A DNA stretch of 64,000 bases from Mesorhizobium loti CJ3sym (lineage in GTDB: Bacteria > Pseudomonadota > Alphaproteobacteria > Rhizobiales > Rhizobiaceae), in NCBI RefSeq assembly GCF_000472785.1, contig NZ_AXAL01000001.1:481088-545087 (forward strand). The letters run 5' to 3'. Made by a program: the position numbers and the translations under genes. Each line of letters begins with the position of its first letter. Position 1 is the stretch's first letter. Of the stretch, positions 1-8,669 are shown one piece after another. The notes beneath the pieces are model-generated. The model saw only the letters and a list, made by a program, of their open reading frames with translations. It had not been told where the DNA came from and ran no database searches.

Positions 1-1334
<1,334 letters not shown>

Positions 1335-1361
1335 ACCGTCGGAACTCCCTTGAAAATGCCG

Positions 1362-2771
1362 CTACGCCGGCGCGGCGGCCAGGTTGCCGACCGCAAATGA
1401 ATCCTCGGCCGGTTCCACTCCACCCGCCGGCGACGAGACGCGAACCCTATATGAATTGGCCGGCTGCCGAGGAAACTCCGCCCTGAACATGCCGTGTGTC
1501 GATCTGGTCATCGTCCTCGTTGCAATGTGGCGGCCATCGCCGTCTGTGAGCTTCACCTCAAGTTCCACATCTTCCCTCATCGAACGCGCTTGAATCATCA
1601 CTGGCTCGTCAGTAGTCAACAAATCTGGGCCTTGTAGATCGACACGCACTAGATCGGACAAAAGGGCTCCGGCGGACCCCCGAAACGAACCTAGGTCGAA
1701 ATAGAAGCTTTTTATCAGCCCGCGGATGTGAGTGAGTACGGCATCGGCGTTCTGGATCGATCCATGCCGCGTCGCCACGAAAACGGATGACTCACCCGAC
1801 GTGTGCTCGATAGGTTGTGCGGATACGCTCGCCACAGTCCCGTCACCACCATAGTTCTTACCATCGTGGCTTTGGAGGAGCTCGACACCAACGCCATTAA
1901 GGACGGCGGATTGGCTGGTCGACTGCTCTGTACCCGCAATAGGATAGACCTTGTAACCTTCATGTTCGAAGTCTCCGAGATTTCGGTTGCGCATTACCGC
2001 TTCCTCGATCTCGCGATGGAACCTCAGCGCGGCGCCGGCGCGACCCGCGTCGACATTGGGGATTCCCTCTATGTCGCCGACGCGCAGTAACTTTCCACCG
2101 CCATCGTCATAACAGGGGTAGATTGGCAGAAGTTGATAGATTGACGTGAAGCTCCTTGCGGTCTTGCTGAAATCAAACGTTCCAAAGGGACCCATCCGCA
2201 AACCATTGGCCAGCGTGTCGACAGCGTTGAGCGAGCCGCGAAAGGGAGTGCCAAAAGTGATTAGGGCGCGGGTGTCCTTCCAACCTTGCTGGCTTTCAAG
2301 GAAATACCTCGCTACCAGCCCTCCCATCGAATGGGCGATCAATATCAGCTTGGCTTTGTCGTTTCCCGACTTGGCCCTCCAAGTTTTTAGCCATTGGTTG
2401 CAGGATCGCTCAAGCTTGCGCGCTGCTACGCGGTTATCCCGCCGCCAATCATATGGGAACGGAAACAGGTTCTCGCCGGGCGTGACCTTGAAGTTTGCCT
2501 TGATGGTCTCAAGCACTTTGGTGTAGCCGTCGATCTTCCAGAACCCTGGGATCAAATGGAGGTCCTGGATTAGTTCGTCCGCTACAACCCCGTCGCCGAG
2601 ATCGTCGTCCTCAACCGGGTCTTCCCTGAGCAGCAATCCGCGTTCCAGGCTGTCGCCGCCAGATAGAAATATGCTGGCCAATGCGGATGGAGCGAACCCC
2701 CATACGACCCGTCCGTCCTTTGTCAGTCGGCTGCCGCTTATCCCCGGCAGAAGCACGATGACGTCGGGCAT
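1362..2771 (-). CDS. LCAT/PGAP1-like alpha/beta hydrolase (lipase family)
   Basis: About 470 residues. The N-terminus reads PDVIVLLPGISGSRL, typical of the first strand and oxyanion region of lecithin:cholesterol acyltransferase-like lipases. The nucleophile elbow is AHSMGGLVARY near residue 160, and a late ATRHGSI segment could provide the catalytic His. The last 100 residues look like a beta-sandwich (VMIQARSMREDVELEVKL). No signal peptide is seen, so it is probably cytosolic. I start at ATG 2771 (MPDVIV); a TTG ten codons upstream (2801) is possible. It is followed 27 bp later by the low-complexity protein gene. Exact substrate (phospholipid, acyl ester) is unknown. Confidence 0.8.
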   Translation of the reverse strand: MPDVIVLLPGISGSRLTKDGRVVWGFAPSALASIFLSGGDSLERGLLLREDPVEDDDLGDGVVADELIQDLHLIPGFWKIDGYTKVLETIKANFKVTPGENLFPFPYDWRRDNRVAARKLERSCNQWLKTWRAKSGNDKAKLILIAHSMGGLVARYFLESQQGWKDTRALITFGTPFRGSLNAVDTLANGLRMGPFGTFDFSKTARSFTSIYQLLPIYPCYDDGGGKLLRVGDIEGIPNVDAGRAGAALRFHREIEEAVMRNRNLGDFEHEGYKVYPIAGTEQSTSQSAVLNGVGVELLQSHDGKNYGGDGTVASVSAQPIEHTSGESSVFVATRHGSIQNADAVLTHIRGLIKSFYFDLGSFRGSAGALLSDLVRVDLQGPDLLTTDEPVMIQARSMREDVELEVKLTDGDGRHIATRTMTRSTHGMFRAEFPRQPANSYRVRVSSPAGGVEPAEDSFAVGNLAAAPA

Positions 2772-3110
2772 ATCGTCTTTCGGCAATCGAGACTCCCGCA
2801 ATATAAAAGTAATGCCTCAAAAGCAGGACATGCTCTGACTACTACCATGCGGCAAGATAACTGTTAACTGCCTTGTTCAACCGAAGCGCTGGGGCCTTGA
2901 TTGTGAGGCGTCACCCAAGTTCTGCGTAGTCAATTTGTATGGCGATTCACGTGGTGGGCAGAGACGCCAAAATCGCTTCATTATTGACCGAGTTTGGCCG
3001 AAGGAGAACTATCGTGCCTCTTTCAGACTTTGACTTTGCAGCCGAAAGACGGCCGAAACGGCACGCTGGTCAACTCGTCAACGTAAGTCGTCGCCGACGA
3101 CTGGCTCTGT
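2772..3110. other. Intergenic region, nothing recognised
   Basis: This stretch separates the lipase-like gene from the small minus-strand gene downstream. It has somewhat lower GC than the neighbours. I see no convincing ORF, RNA gene or terminator; it presumably holds the promoter of the lipase-like gene. Confidence 0.4.
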
Positions 3111-3365
3111 TTAGCTCGCAATCGCAACCTCATGTTCCAGCGCAGGCAACATCCCGCAGGAAAACAGGATCGTGGCATCCTGGTACTCGCCGCTGGCCGG
3201 ATCGCCGCTGCGGCTGAACGCGATCACCCCAGCGTTCGTCCTCGACAGTTTTTCAGCCAGCCGCATCGCATGCTGCTCGTCCTGGACCTGAATCGGCGTG
3301 CCGGCTGCAAGGGCGCCTTTGGCTGTCTTCTCAAAACTCTGAACAACGAAGTATGTCAGCATCAA
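3111..3365 (-). CDS. Small conserved hypothetical protein
   Basis: An 84-residue soluble protein beginning MMLTYFVVQSFEKTAKG, with an Asp/Glu/His stretch (VQDEQHAMRLAEKL) and a hydrophobic C-terminal part. It resembles small conserved hypothetical proteins I associate with rhizobial genomes, in which the segment IAFSRSGDPASGEY is characteristic. Function is unknown. It stands alone, with about 180 bp of non-coding DNA upstream. No signal peptide or membrane segment is evident. Confidence 0.65.
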   Translation of the reverse strand: MMLTYFVVQSFEKTAKGALAAGTPIQVQDEQHAMRLAEKLSRTNAGVIAFSRSGDPASGEYQDATILFSCGMLPALEHEVAIAS

Positions 3366-3548
3366 GCGCTCCCACTCACGGCTGCGTCACCATGACTCAG
3401 CCATGAGAACAAAACAAGTACGAATGACGCGAGACGCGGCTGGCTCCCACAAGCTCATGTAAGAACAGCTTACCAATATAGGCCTTGACGATGTAGGTAG
3501 GCAACACTTACCTTCCGCTGCATTGAACGGCTGGAGCGTGTGGTGGAC

Positions 3549-3893
3549 TCATTCCTTGGGCAGAAGCAAATTGGGGACACTGGAGCCAGCGGGGCCGTAG
3601 AGCATGAGCACGGCGGCACAGGCCAGATCCTCGCTCTTGCCCGCCCAGGCCGCGACTGTTTCCTCGATCTTGCTTTTAACCACGCCGGCGACAACGGGAT
3701 CGTCAAGCTTGACCTCATAGGCCGTCAGCAAGATTGCGGCGGCGCTGTCGCTGACCTTGACCCTCGAGCAGATCCTGGTGGCCGAGATGGCTTGGCCGAT
3801 ATGGGACATGACATTCATCTGTTCGTCGGAGTAGGCGAATGCCTGCCCCGAGCACATCGCGCCAAACAGCGCCGCAACCAGCCATCGCCTCAT
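3549..3893 (-). CDS. Small secreted hypothetical protein
   Basis: A 114-residue protein whose N-terminus (MRRWLVAALFGAMCSGQAFA) is a clear Sec signal peptide, cleaved after AFA. The mature part is helical and has two Cys residues that could form a disulfide. The ATG at 3893 is chosen because it starts the signal peptide and has a GGGAGG ribosome site seven bases upstream; the frame stays open further upstream but that part does not look coding. It is transcribed away from the integrase module. Function not recognised. Confidence 0.7.
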   Translation of the reverse strand: MRRWLVAALFGAMCSGQAFAYSDEQMNVMSHIGQAISATRICSRVKVSDSAAAILLTAYEVKLDDPVVAGVVKSKIEETVAAWAGKSEDLACAAVLMLYGPAGSSVPNLLLPKE

Positions 3894-4054
3894 CCGCAAA
3901 GCCTCCCGCGCTTGCCGAAGACTAAGGCTTACCACGCCAAGCTCGCCAGGGAACTGCCTTCGCTCTGCGCGCTTGCAGCCATCCTGTTCTGCTTCGCGAT
4001 CGTCCTCGGCCTCGTGCCGTGACGCCCTCCCTACCCTCAACCAGGAGACCGCCT

Positions 4055-4570
4055 ATGTTTGACGCCGAATACCGCATGCCTGAAGCCCGGCCCGCACTGT
4101 CCGACGACGCCGAGGACTCCCATCCCCGTTGTCTCGAAATGGCCGAGACCATGCGCGATCTCTTCGCCGCGGCTGGCGGCGTGCGATCGCGCGATCTGAT
4201 CGGTGCCGGTTTCACCTGGGCTGAGATCGTCGAGTTCAGGGACGCCGCCGCGAAGCGCGCCAACGCTTCCTCGGTGCGCGAAATCCACAGCCGCCCCGAC
4301 ATGGTCCCGGACCTCATCGCCAAGGCCTGCACGCCCTTGCCGCACAGGCCGCCTTTGCCGCGCGATACGTCGGAGACGCAGGCTCTGCTCGTCGACTGGG
4401 GGCGCTATTGCACGGCGCGCGCGGCCCTGATCCTCGATCCCTGGGCGGGCCAGCGGGAACGCTGCCTCAAGGTCCTCGCCTCCTATCTCGACCGGCTGCC
4501 AATCTTCCCGGCTATCCGCCAGACCGTGCTCCGCAAGGTCGAGACGAGCCTGCCGGAGGCGGGCCAATGA
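4055..4570 (+). CDS. Hypothetical protein of the integrase-linked module
   Basis: About 171 residues, starting at ATG 4055, which has AGGAG nine bases upstream. Residues about 30-80 (MAETMRDLFAAAGGVRSRDL, then GFTWAEIVEFRDAA) suggest a small helix-turn-helix-like helical domain. The rest is helical without recognised motifs. The stop overlaps the start of the HD protein gene (ATGA), which implies translational coupling. The gene belongs to the plus-strand set HD protein, excisionase-like protein, integrase, and probably travels with it. Function unknown. Confidence 0.65.
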   Translation: MFDAEYRMPEARPALSDDAEDSHPRCLEMAETMRDLFAAAGGVRSRDLIGAGFTWAEIVEFRDAAAKRANASSVREIHSRPDMVPDLIAKACTPLPHRPPLPRDTSETQALLVDWGRYCTARAALILDPWAGQRERCLKVLASYLDRLPIFPAIRQTVLRKVETSLPEAGQ

Positions 4571-5280
4571 GCGCGCCTGTACCATCGAAAGCCGAATGCC
4601 GGGCCGCTCAGCAGGCGGCCCGCCGAACTTCGGAAACGCAGATCAAGGCGCCCATCGTCATGTTCGACGCGCAGGTGGCTGACCTCGCCGAAATCCGCGC
4701 CGAGCAGATCGACTTTGCCCATCTGGCCAGCACCCTGTCGAAGGCTTCTCGATTCAATGGCCGACATCAGGGCGCTGCCGTGTCGGTCGCGCAGCATAGT
4801 GTCATGGGCGCCGACGCTCTGTTTCGCGAGAACGGCGATCCCGTCCTTGCCGGTTACTTCCTGCTGCATGACGGCCACGAATATCTTCTCGGCGATATTG
4901 GCCGCCCCGTCGTCATCGAATTCGATCTGCGCACCGCCGCGTACCTGATCGAGCGGGGCGTGCCGGCCGAGTTTGCCCGTGGGGCCGTGGTCGAGGGCAT
5001 CAGGCGCGCCAAGGCGGCGCTCGATAGGCCGATCCTCGAGGCGGCGCGGCTGCCGCCAATCGCGCCGGTTTACGCCAGGCTGGTCGCCGAGATGGATGAG
5101 CGCATGTGCACGGCCGAAGCGCGCGCGCTTTACGGTTCCAGGACAGGCATCCCCCTCGTCCGCAGCGACCTGCCGCCGCCGAGGCTCACCGGCACCATCG
5201 AGCCATGGGGGGCGATGAAAGCCGAGCTCGCTTTCCTCGAGCGCCTGCAGCGTTATCTCGGCATTGCCGTGCGGGCTTGA
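4567..5280 (+). CDS. HD-domain phosphohydrolase
   Basis: A 237-residue protein with the HD-superfamily signature: a first His in GRHQGAAVSVAQHSV, then HDGHEYLLGDI (the HD metal pair followed by Glu), and a later Asp region. The family hydrolyses phosphate esters, often nucleotides (YfbR-like 5'-nucleotidases are similar). The start ATG at 4567 overlaps the previous stop and is preceded by GGAGGCGGG. Genes of this type often sit beside integrases in rhizobial integrative elements and could modify nucleotide pools during transfer or phage defence; that role is inference. Confidence 0.75.
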   Translation: MSAPVPSKAECRAAQQAARRTSETQIKAPIVMFDAQVADLAEIRAEQIDFAHLASTLSKASRFNGRHQGAAVSVAQHSVMGADALFRENGDPVLAGYFLLHDGHEYLLGDIGRPVVIEFDLRTAAYLIERGVPAEFARGAVVEGIRRAKAALDRPILEAARLPPIAPVYARLVAEMDERMCTAEARALYGSRTGIPLVRSDLPPPRLTGTIEPWGAMKAELAFLERLQRYLGIAVRA

Positions 5281-5293
5281 GCGGCGAGCCGCG

Positions 5294-5545
5294 ATGACGT
5301 CACGATCCGTCCCGCTGCCCGCCAGGCGCATGCTCTCGCCTGCCGAGGCCGCGCAATATTGCGGCGGCGCGTCGATCGAGTGGCTGAAGGCGCACGTCAA
5401 GGTCACGCCCGTCCGCATCGGCAGCCTTGTGCGTTACGATGTGCGGGCGCTTGACAAGTGGTTGGATAGCAAGGACGATTCGATGCCGCTGAGCGGTGAC
5501 GATTGGCTGGGGCTTCTCGATGCGCGTGAAGATTACGGGCGTTAA
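5294..5545 (+). CDS. Excisionase-like helix-turn-helix protein
   Basis: An 83-residue basic protein with a MerR/excisionase-type fold: LSPAEAAQYCGGASIEWLKAH followed by VRIGSLVRYDVRALDKWLDS. The phrase RYDVRALDKWL is typical of DNA-binding proteins that open integrase operons. It overlaps the integrase gene by 26 bp, which supports a role as recombination directionality factor or integrase regulator. The ATG at 5294 was chosen because the upstream extension is antisense-like and rich in Arg. Confidence 0.75.
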   Translation: MTSRSVPLPARRMLSPAEAAQYCGGASIEWLKAHVKVTPVRIGSLVRYDVRALDKWLDSKDDSMPLSGDDWLGLLDAREDYGR

Positions 5546-6575
5546 ACGCTACAGGGACAGGCTCGGCAACGAACGTGCCTATCACCGCAAAAGCGGCACG
5601 CCGATCGACCCGAAATTGACCGGCCAGGCTCTTGCCGCTGAGGTCGATCGCCTTGACAAGCTGCATGCGCCTCAAAAGCCCGAGGCCGGAACGCTGGGCG
5701 GGCTGCTGGCAAGCTACAAGAAATCGCCGAAATTCACCGACCTCGCGCCCCGGACCCGGTCCGACTACCTCAAATACATGGACCATTTGAAGCCGATCAC
5801 CGGAACGCCGCTCTCGCTGATCGATTCCGCCTTCATGGCCAAGCTGCGCGACAAGACGGTCAAGACACGTCGCGGCGCCTTCACCAACCACATGATGGCT
5901 ATGCTGTCGTCGTCCTTCAGGCACGGCAAGGAATACGGGCTGGTCAGCGCCAATCCGTGCCTGGAACTGGAGAAGGCCAAGATCCCGGCCGACCGCCGCA
6001 AGGAGAACCGGCCATGGACAAAGGCGGAGCGCGTCAACGTGCTCGGCGCAGCCCCGCTATACTACAAGGTTCCCCTCGCCCTCGCCCGCTTCCTCGGCAT
6101 TCGCCGGGGCGACATCCTGCGCTTGCCGCGCATGGCCTACCGCGACGGCTACATCTCGTTCAGGGCGAGCAAGAACGGCAAGCTGATGAAGCTGCCGGCA
6201 CTGGGCGAGCTGAGGCGCATTCTCGATGACGCGCTTGCCGCATGGCCGATCGCCGAAATCGACGTAACGATGCTGTGCCTCAACTCGGATCGCCAGCCCT
6301 GGACCGAAATGGGCTTCACCGCCTCGATTCGGAAATTCTTCGCCAAATGCGTCGACAAGGGCATTGCCGGCGAAGGCCTGACCATGCACGGCCTTCGCCA
6401 CACGGTCGCGGCAGAGCTGCGGACGCTCGGGTACAAGCTGGAGGACATCAAGAACTTCCTCGGCCAGGAGACGATCGAGATGGCCGAGCATTATTCTTCG
6501 TCCGCAGACGTGTCAGGGGTCTTGATCGACATGGCGAATGTGATACAAGCCAGCCCGAAACGAGAACGGTTTTGA
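5520..6575 (+). CDS. Tyrosine recombinase (phage-type integrase)
   Basis: A 351-residue site-specific recombinase. An N-terminal arm-binding part (RVKITGVKRYRDRLG) is followed by a SAM-like core-binding region and a catalytic domain. Visible catalytic residues are Arg in GIRRGDILRL, the HGLRH box, His/Gly in FLGQ, and the Tyr nucleophile in AEHYSSS. The start is ATG 5520 (MRVKITG) inside the excisionase-like gene. Its end is about 70 bp from the 5' end of tRNA-Gln, so it is probably the integrase of an element that uses, or used, this tRNA locus. It appears intact. Confidence 0.9.
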   Translation: MRVKITGVKRYRDRLGNERAYHRKSGTPIDPKLTGQALAAEVDRLDKLHAPQKPEAGTLGGLLASYKKSPKFTDLAPRTRSDYLKYMDHLKPITGTPLSLIDSAFMAKLRDKTVKTRRGAFTNHMMAMLSSSFRHGKEYGLVSANPCLELEKAKIPADRRKENRPWTKAERVNVLGAAPLYYKVPLALARFLGIRRGDILRLPRMAYRDGYISFRASKNGKLMKLPALGELRRILDDALAAWPIAEIDVTMLCLNSDRQPWTEMGFTASIRKFFAKCVDKGIAGEGLTMHGLRHTVAAELRTLGYKLEDIKNFLGQETIEMAEHYSSSADVSGVLIDMANVIQASPKRERF

Positions 6576-6646
6576 CTAACCCGCGCAAGAAAAGTGTCTA
6601 ACCGCTTTTCTCTCGTTCGGCCAAAGCCTTGTTTTCAAAGGCTTTT

Positions 6647-6720
6647 TGGGGAATAGGTTAACGGTAGACCCACGGACTCTGACTCCGTTAGTCCTGGTTC
6701 GAATCCAGGTTCCCCAGCCA
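6647..6720 (+). tRNA. tRNA-Gln (anticodon CTG)
   Basis: The cloverleaf is complete: acceptor TGGGGAA pairs with TTCCCCA, the anticodon arm is ACGGA-CTCTGAC-TCCGT with anticodon CTG, the T arm is CCTGG-TTCGAAT-CCAGG, and the 3' CCA is encoded. It is a likely integration target for the neighbouring tyrosine integrase, although the integrase lies on the 5' side of the tRNA rather than the usual 3' side. Confidence 0.95.
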
Positions 6721-6722
6721 AA
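6703..6722 (+). other. Candidate attachment-site core at the 3' end of tRNA-Gln
   Basis: These 20 bases (the T-arm 3' half, acceptor, CCA and two flanking A) are repeated exactly, but inverted, at 27409-27428. Tyrosine integrases commonly recombine within tRNA 3' ends, so this is the natural att candidate. Confidence 0.5.
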
Positions 6723-6870
6723 GTTTTACCAAACAAAATCAACTACCTAGCATCGGCGCCTGTCAAGTTTGCTAGACGTTTCATGTCGCGCTGTGTTGCA
6801 ATACGCTACCGTTGGTTTCCAACGATTTCGGCACAGTGGCGGCATATCCACGCGACACGGTTGCGACATG

Positions 6871-6900
6871 GAAAAGCCCGCCACCGTGAGGCAGCGGGCT
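6871..6900 (-). terminator. Rho-independent terminator after the small-gene block
   Basis: On the minus strand AGCCCGC and GCGGGCT flank a short loop and are followed by TTTTC. It lies 22 bp past the stop of the 100-residue gene and ends the minus-strand block of overlapping small genes. Confidence 0.75.
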
Positions 6901-6922
6901 TGGGTCGCCAATTTGCCGAAGT

Positions 6923-7225
6923 TCAGTAGTGATCAGGCTGTTCGGGCGAATCGCCCCCGTCAAATTCCCCGTCCAGAAAGACAGGGTTGGCGCCGCCCAT
7001 CAAGGCGACTGTCTGGTTTGTCGCCACGGTCCAGCCCAAGGACGGCTCATCGTCGCTGGCATCCCCTTCCCTGTCATTCTTGCCGACGACTTCGGCGCCG
7101 CCCGCCAGCCAGGGTTCGCAATCTGGGTCCGGCTCGGTAAGATCCAGCAGCGAAATTAGGCGCTCAATCTCGTCTTCGATCGAGTGGCGGACGGTAGGGT
7201 CTGATAGGCGGACTGACGCGCTCAT
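6923..7225 (-). CDS. Acidic hypothetical protein, last gene of small-gene block
   Basis: A 100-residue, strongly acidic protein starting MSASVRLSDPTVRHSIEDE, with a helical N-terminus (IERLISLLDLTEPDPDCEPWL) and a disordered Asp/Gly/Glu-rich C-terminus. The start overlaps the preceding 28-codon ORF (TTATGA). It resembles accessory proteins near prophage genes in rhizobia, but I do not know its function. A hairpin terminator follows at once. Confidence 0.6.
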   Translation of the reverse strand: MSASVRLSDPTVRHSIEDEIERLISLLDLTEPDPDCEPWLAGGAEVVGKNDREGDASDDEPSLGWTVATNQTVALMGGANPVFLDGEFDGGDSPEQPDHY

Positions 7226-7308
7226 AACGCGCCCACCTTGTTCAGATGCTCCCGCAAGGGCTCCAAGATGTCCTGCGCGTAGATCAGAACGTAGCCGATC
7301 GACGCCAT
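7222..7308 (-). CDS. 28-residue ORF coupled to the acidic protein gene
   Basis: ATG at 7308 to TGA at 7222 encodes MASIGYVLIYAQDILEP and eleven more residues, an amphipathic helix. A GGAAAAAGAA ribosome-like site precedes it, and the stop overlaps the next start (ATGA), which favours real translation. It could also act only as a leader peptide. No family recognised. Confidence 0.4.
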   Translation of the reverse strand: MASIGYVLIYAQDILEPLREHLNKVGAL

Positions 7309-7341
7309 TTCTTTTTCCGAGACGTTCGAGGGGTCCGCTTT

Positions 7342-7446
7342 TTAAGCGTTGATTGCGAGACGAACGACGCGGATCAGGTCGAGCGCGTGGTCCATCACGT
7401 CGACCGGTTCGTTGCCGGAATACTGCTTACTGAGAACGGGGCTCAC
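7342..7446 (-). CDS. 34-residue ORF with GTG start
   Basis: GTG at 7446 to TAA at 7342 encodes a short helix-forming peptide (ending MDHALDLIRVVRLAINA). The GTG overlaps the TGA of the upstream gene (GTGA), and AGAGGGTGAAGC upstream supplies a ribosome site. The tight coupling is the main evidence; function is unknown. Confidence 0.4.
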   Translation of the reverse strand: MSPVLSKQYSGNEPVDVMDHALDLIRVVRLAINA

Positions 7447-7638
7447 GCTTCACCCTCTTTCACGCCTTCGTGGCCTTCGAGCGCGTCATGCAGTGGAGCG
7501 TATAGCTCGGAGGCGAGCGCCAGAAGGCGAGCCAGCGAACCCGCCATACTGTGGCGTCGGATCGTCATGAAGAACCCTGGCGACGGCTTCGGCGACGGTT
7601 AGGAGGGCCATCAGATCGTAGCTCGTGTCGCGGGTCAT
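7443..7638 (-). pseudogene. Small gene split by a probable frameshift
   Basis: Frame one, from ATG 7638, encodes MTRDTSYDLMALLTVAEAV and reads well as far as PTPQYGGFAG, then becomes Arg/Ser-rich until a stop at 7486. A second frame, overlapping it and ending at 7443, continues with SLARLLALASELYAPLHDAL, which looks like a natural continuation. A single indel near 7530 would join the two into one protein of about 67 residues. The start overlaps the upstream gene (ATGA) and the end overlaps the downstream GTG, as expected for one operon gene. The alternative is two overlapping genes of 50 and 41 residues. Confidence 0.5.
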
Positions 7639-7916
7639 GCGCGGCCTACCAGGTCCGGGTTCTTCCCCTTCAGCTGCTCGGTGATCAGGACCATTTGCCC
7701 AAGATCGGCGCCGCAGTCGGTTTCGTATTTGAGCAGGATGCGGCAGAGCGCATCATATTCGGATTGGTCGGCGGGCGTTCTGCGCCTCACGTGCTCGATA
7801 AGGGCCGCGCGCCGCTCATCCATTTTTTCGATCAGGTCGTTTACGTATTCACCCGCCTTTGTACACGATCCAATGGCCAAAGCGGCCCACAACGATGGAC
7901 TCACCCAAAGAAGCAC
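7635..7916 (-). CDS. Small helical, possibly lipoprotein-like hypothetical protein
   Basis: A 93-residue protein. The N-terminus MLLWVSPSLWAALAIGSC is hydrophobic and ends in a Cys that could be a weak lipobox. The remainder is one long charged helix (YVNDLIEKMDERRAALIEH, then a second segment with CRILLKYETDCGADLGQM). It overlaps the 51-residue membrane ORF upstream by 68 bp in another frame and the next gene by ATGA. A later start is possible but would lose most of the protein. Phage origin is likely from context. Confidence 0.5.
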   Translation of the reverse strand: MLLWVSPSLWAALAIGSCTKAGEYVNDLIEKMDERRAALIEHVRRRTPADQSEYDALCRILLKYETDCGADLGQMVLITEQLKGKNPDLVGRA

Positions 7917-8004
7917 GAACTAGCATCCACACCGAGAAGGCGAGCAAAATAGAAAGCAATGCAATGAGGCGCTTCTGATTTCTGTTTTTTTCTTCTGGGT
8001 TCAT
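7849..8004 (-). CDS. 51-residue single-pass membrane protein
   Basis: ATG 8004 to TGA 7849. A short charged N-terminus (MNPEEKNRNQKR) is followed by one transmembrane helix (LIALLSILLAFSVWMLV) and a short basic tail. Its gene overlaps the next gene by 68 bp in another frame. Small overlapping membrane proteins of this type occur in phage lysis regions, but the order and motifs do not match Rz/Rz1, so no function is assigned. Confidence 0.5.
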   Translation of the reverse strand: MNPEEKNRNQKRLIALLSILLAFSVWMLVRASLGESIVVGRFGHWIVYKGG

Positions 8005-8032
8005 ATCCGCTACCAGGTTGGTCCGAATTGGC

Positions 8033-8314
8033 TCATTCGTCGCCTTTGGCCTTGCTGGAAAGGTTCTGTCCCATGCCCGACATCTTCGTGGAGTCGGGCG
8101 AGTAAATCAGGCCAACGTCCTTAGACTGGCACACTTCGCATTTCAGCTTCGGGCGCAGTTCCCATTCCATCGCTGGCGCATCCGGCCCGAACCTGTCGCG
8201 CAGCGCATCGAGGTCCAATGTCTTGCTATGGTTACAGGCTGCCTTGTGGCAAAAGGCGGTGACCGCCATCTTGCCATCGATCAGGGATTGGAGCGTCCAG
8301 CCTTTGCCGATCAT
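8033..8314 (-). CDS. Small Cys-rich, zinc-ribbon-like protein
   Basis: 93 residues from ATG 8314, which has GGGAGGAAGA directly upstream. A first half contains FCHKAACNHSKTLDLDAL and a second half LKCEVCQSKDVGLIYSP; the C/H residues (CHKAAC.H ... CEVC) form a plausible zinc-binding site. It overlaps the DNA ligase fragment by ATGA. Proteins of this pattern are often annotated as hypothetical in rhizobial prophage remnants. It could bind nucleic acid. Confidence 0.6.
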   Translation of the reverse strand: MIGKGWTLQSLIDGKMAVTAFCHKAACNHSKTLDLDALRDRFGPDAPAMEWELRPKLKCEVCQSKDVGLIYSPDSTKMSGMGQNLSSKAKGDE

Positions 8315-8607
8315 TCTTCCTCCCGGAAATCTTGGAGCGAAGCATGCCGGAGGTCTTCCTCGCCGCGCAAGTGCTTCACACGACCGACGATGCCCGGCTT
8401 GACCCATTGGGTGGCTGGTCGCTTCATCCCCTTTGGCGCCGGCCCGGCGTGCTCCTGGACCCGTTTCCACAAGCGCTCGCGGATGGCGCGGCTGGAGTTG
8501 ATGAAGGCGGAGCCGAAATATCTACCAGTCTGCCGGTCGGCCATGAGGGCGAAGGCAGGCTTGCCCGCTTCCCGCTCGACGCCAAGCAGGGGCTTAGCAA
8601 GCAGTCG
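8311..8607 (-). pseudogene. C-terminal fragment of an ATP-dependent DNA ligase
   Basis: The open frame encodes FGSAFINSSRAIRERLWKR, then TQWVKPGIVGRVKHLRGEE and LRHASLQDFREEE. This is the C-terminal OB-fold region of LigD/LigC-type ATP-dependent ligases, where WVKP, V.V.HLRG and LRHAS..DFRE are characteristic. The nucleotidyltransferase domain with the KxDG lysine is absent, and an in-frame TAG stands at 8608-8610, so it cannot be a working ligase. An ATG at 8544 would give a 77-residue product that is translationally coupled to the zinc-ribbon gene, so the fragment may still be expressed. Confidence 0.65.
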
Positions 8608-8615
8608 CTAAAATG

Positions 8616-8644
8616 AAAACCCCGCCACCTTTCGGCAGCGAGCG
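8616..8644 (-). terminator. Hairpin terminator after RiPP-like precursor 1
   Basis: Minus strand CGCTGCC-GAAA-GGTGGCG followed by GGGGTTTTCATTTT. It lies 25-50 bp past the stop of the 32-residue ORF and matches in layout the hairpin after the second precursor, including the shared downstream ATTTTAGCG...GCTTGCTAAGC. Confidence 0.65.
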
Positions 8645-8669
8645 TACAACGACCTGGATTATTCGACTA

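Noticed and set aside
7635..8004. Rz/Rz1-like spanin pair
   Set aside because: Overlap and size are suggestive, but the outer protein lacks a clear lipobox and proline-rich linker, and the inner one lacks a long periplasmic coiled coil.
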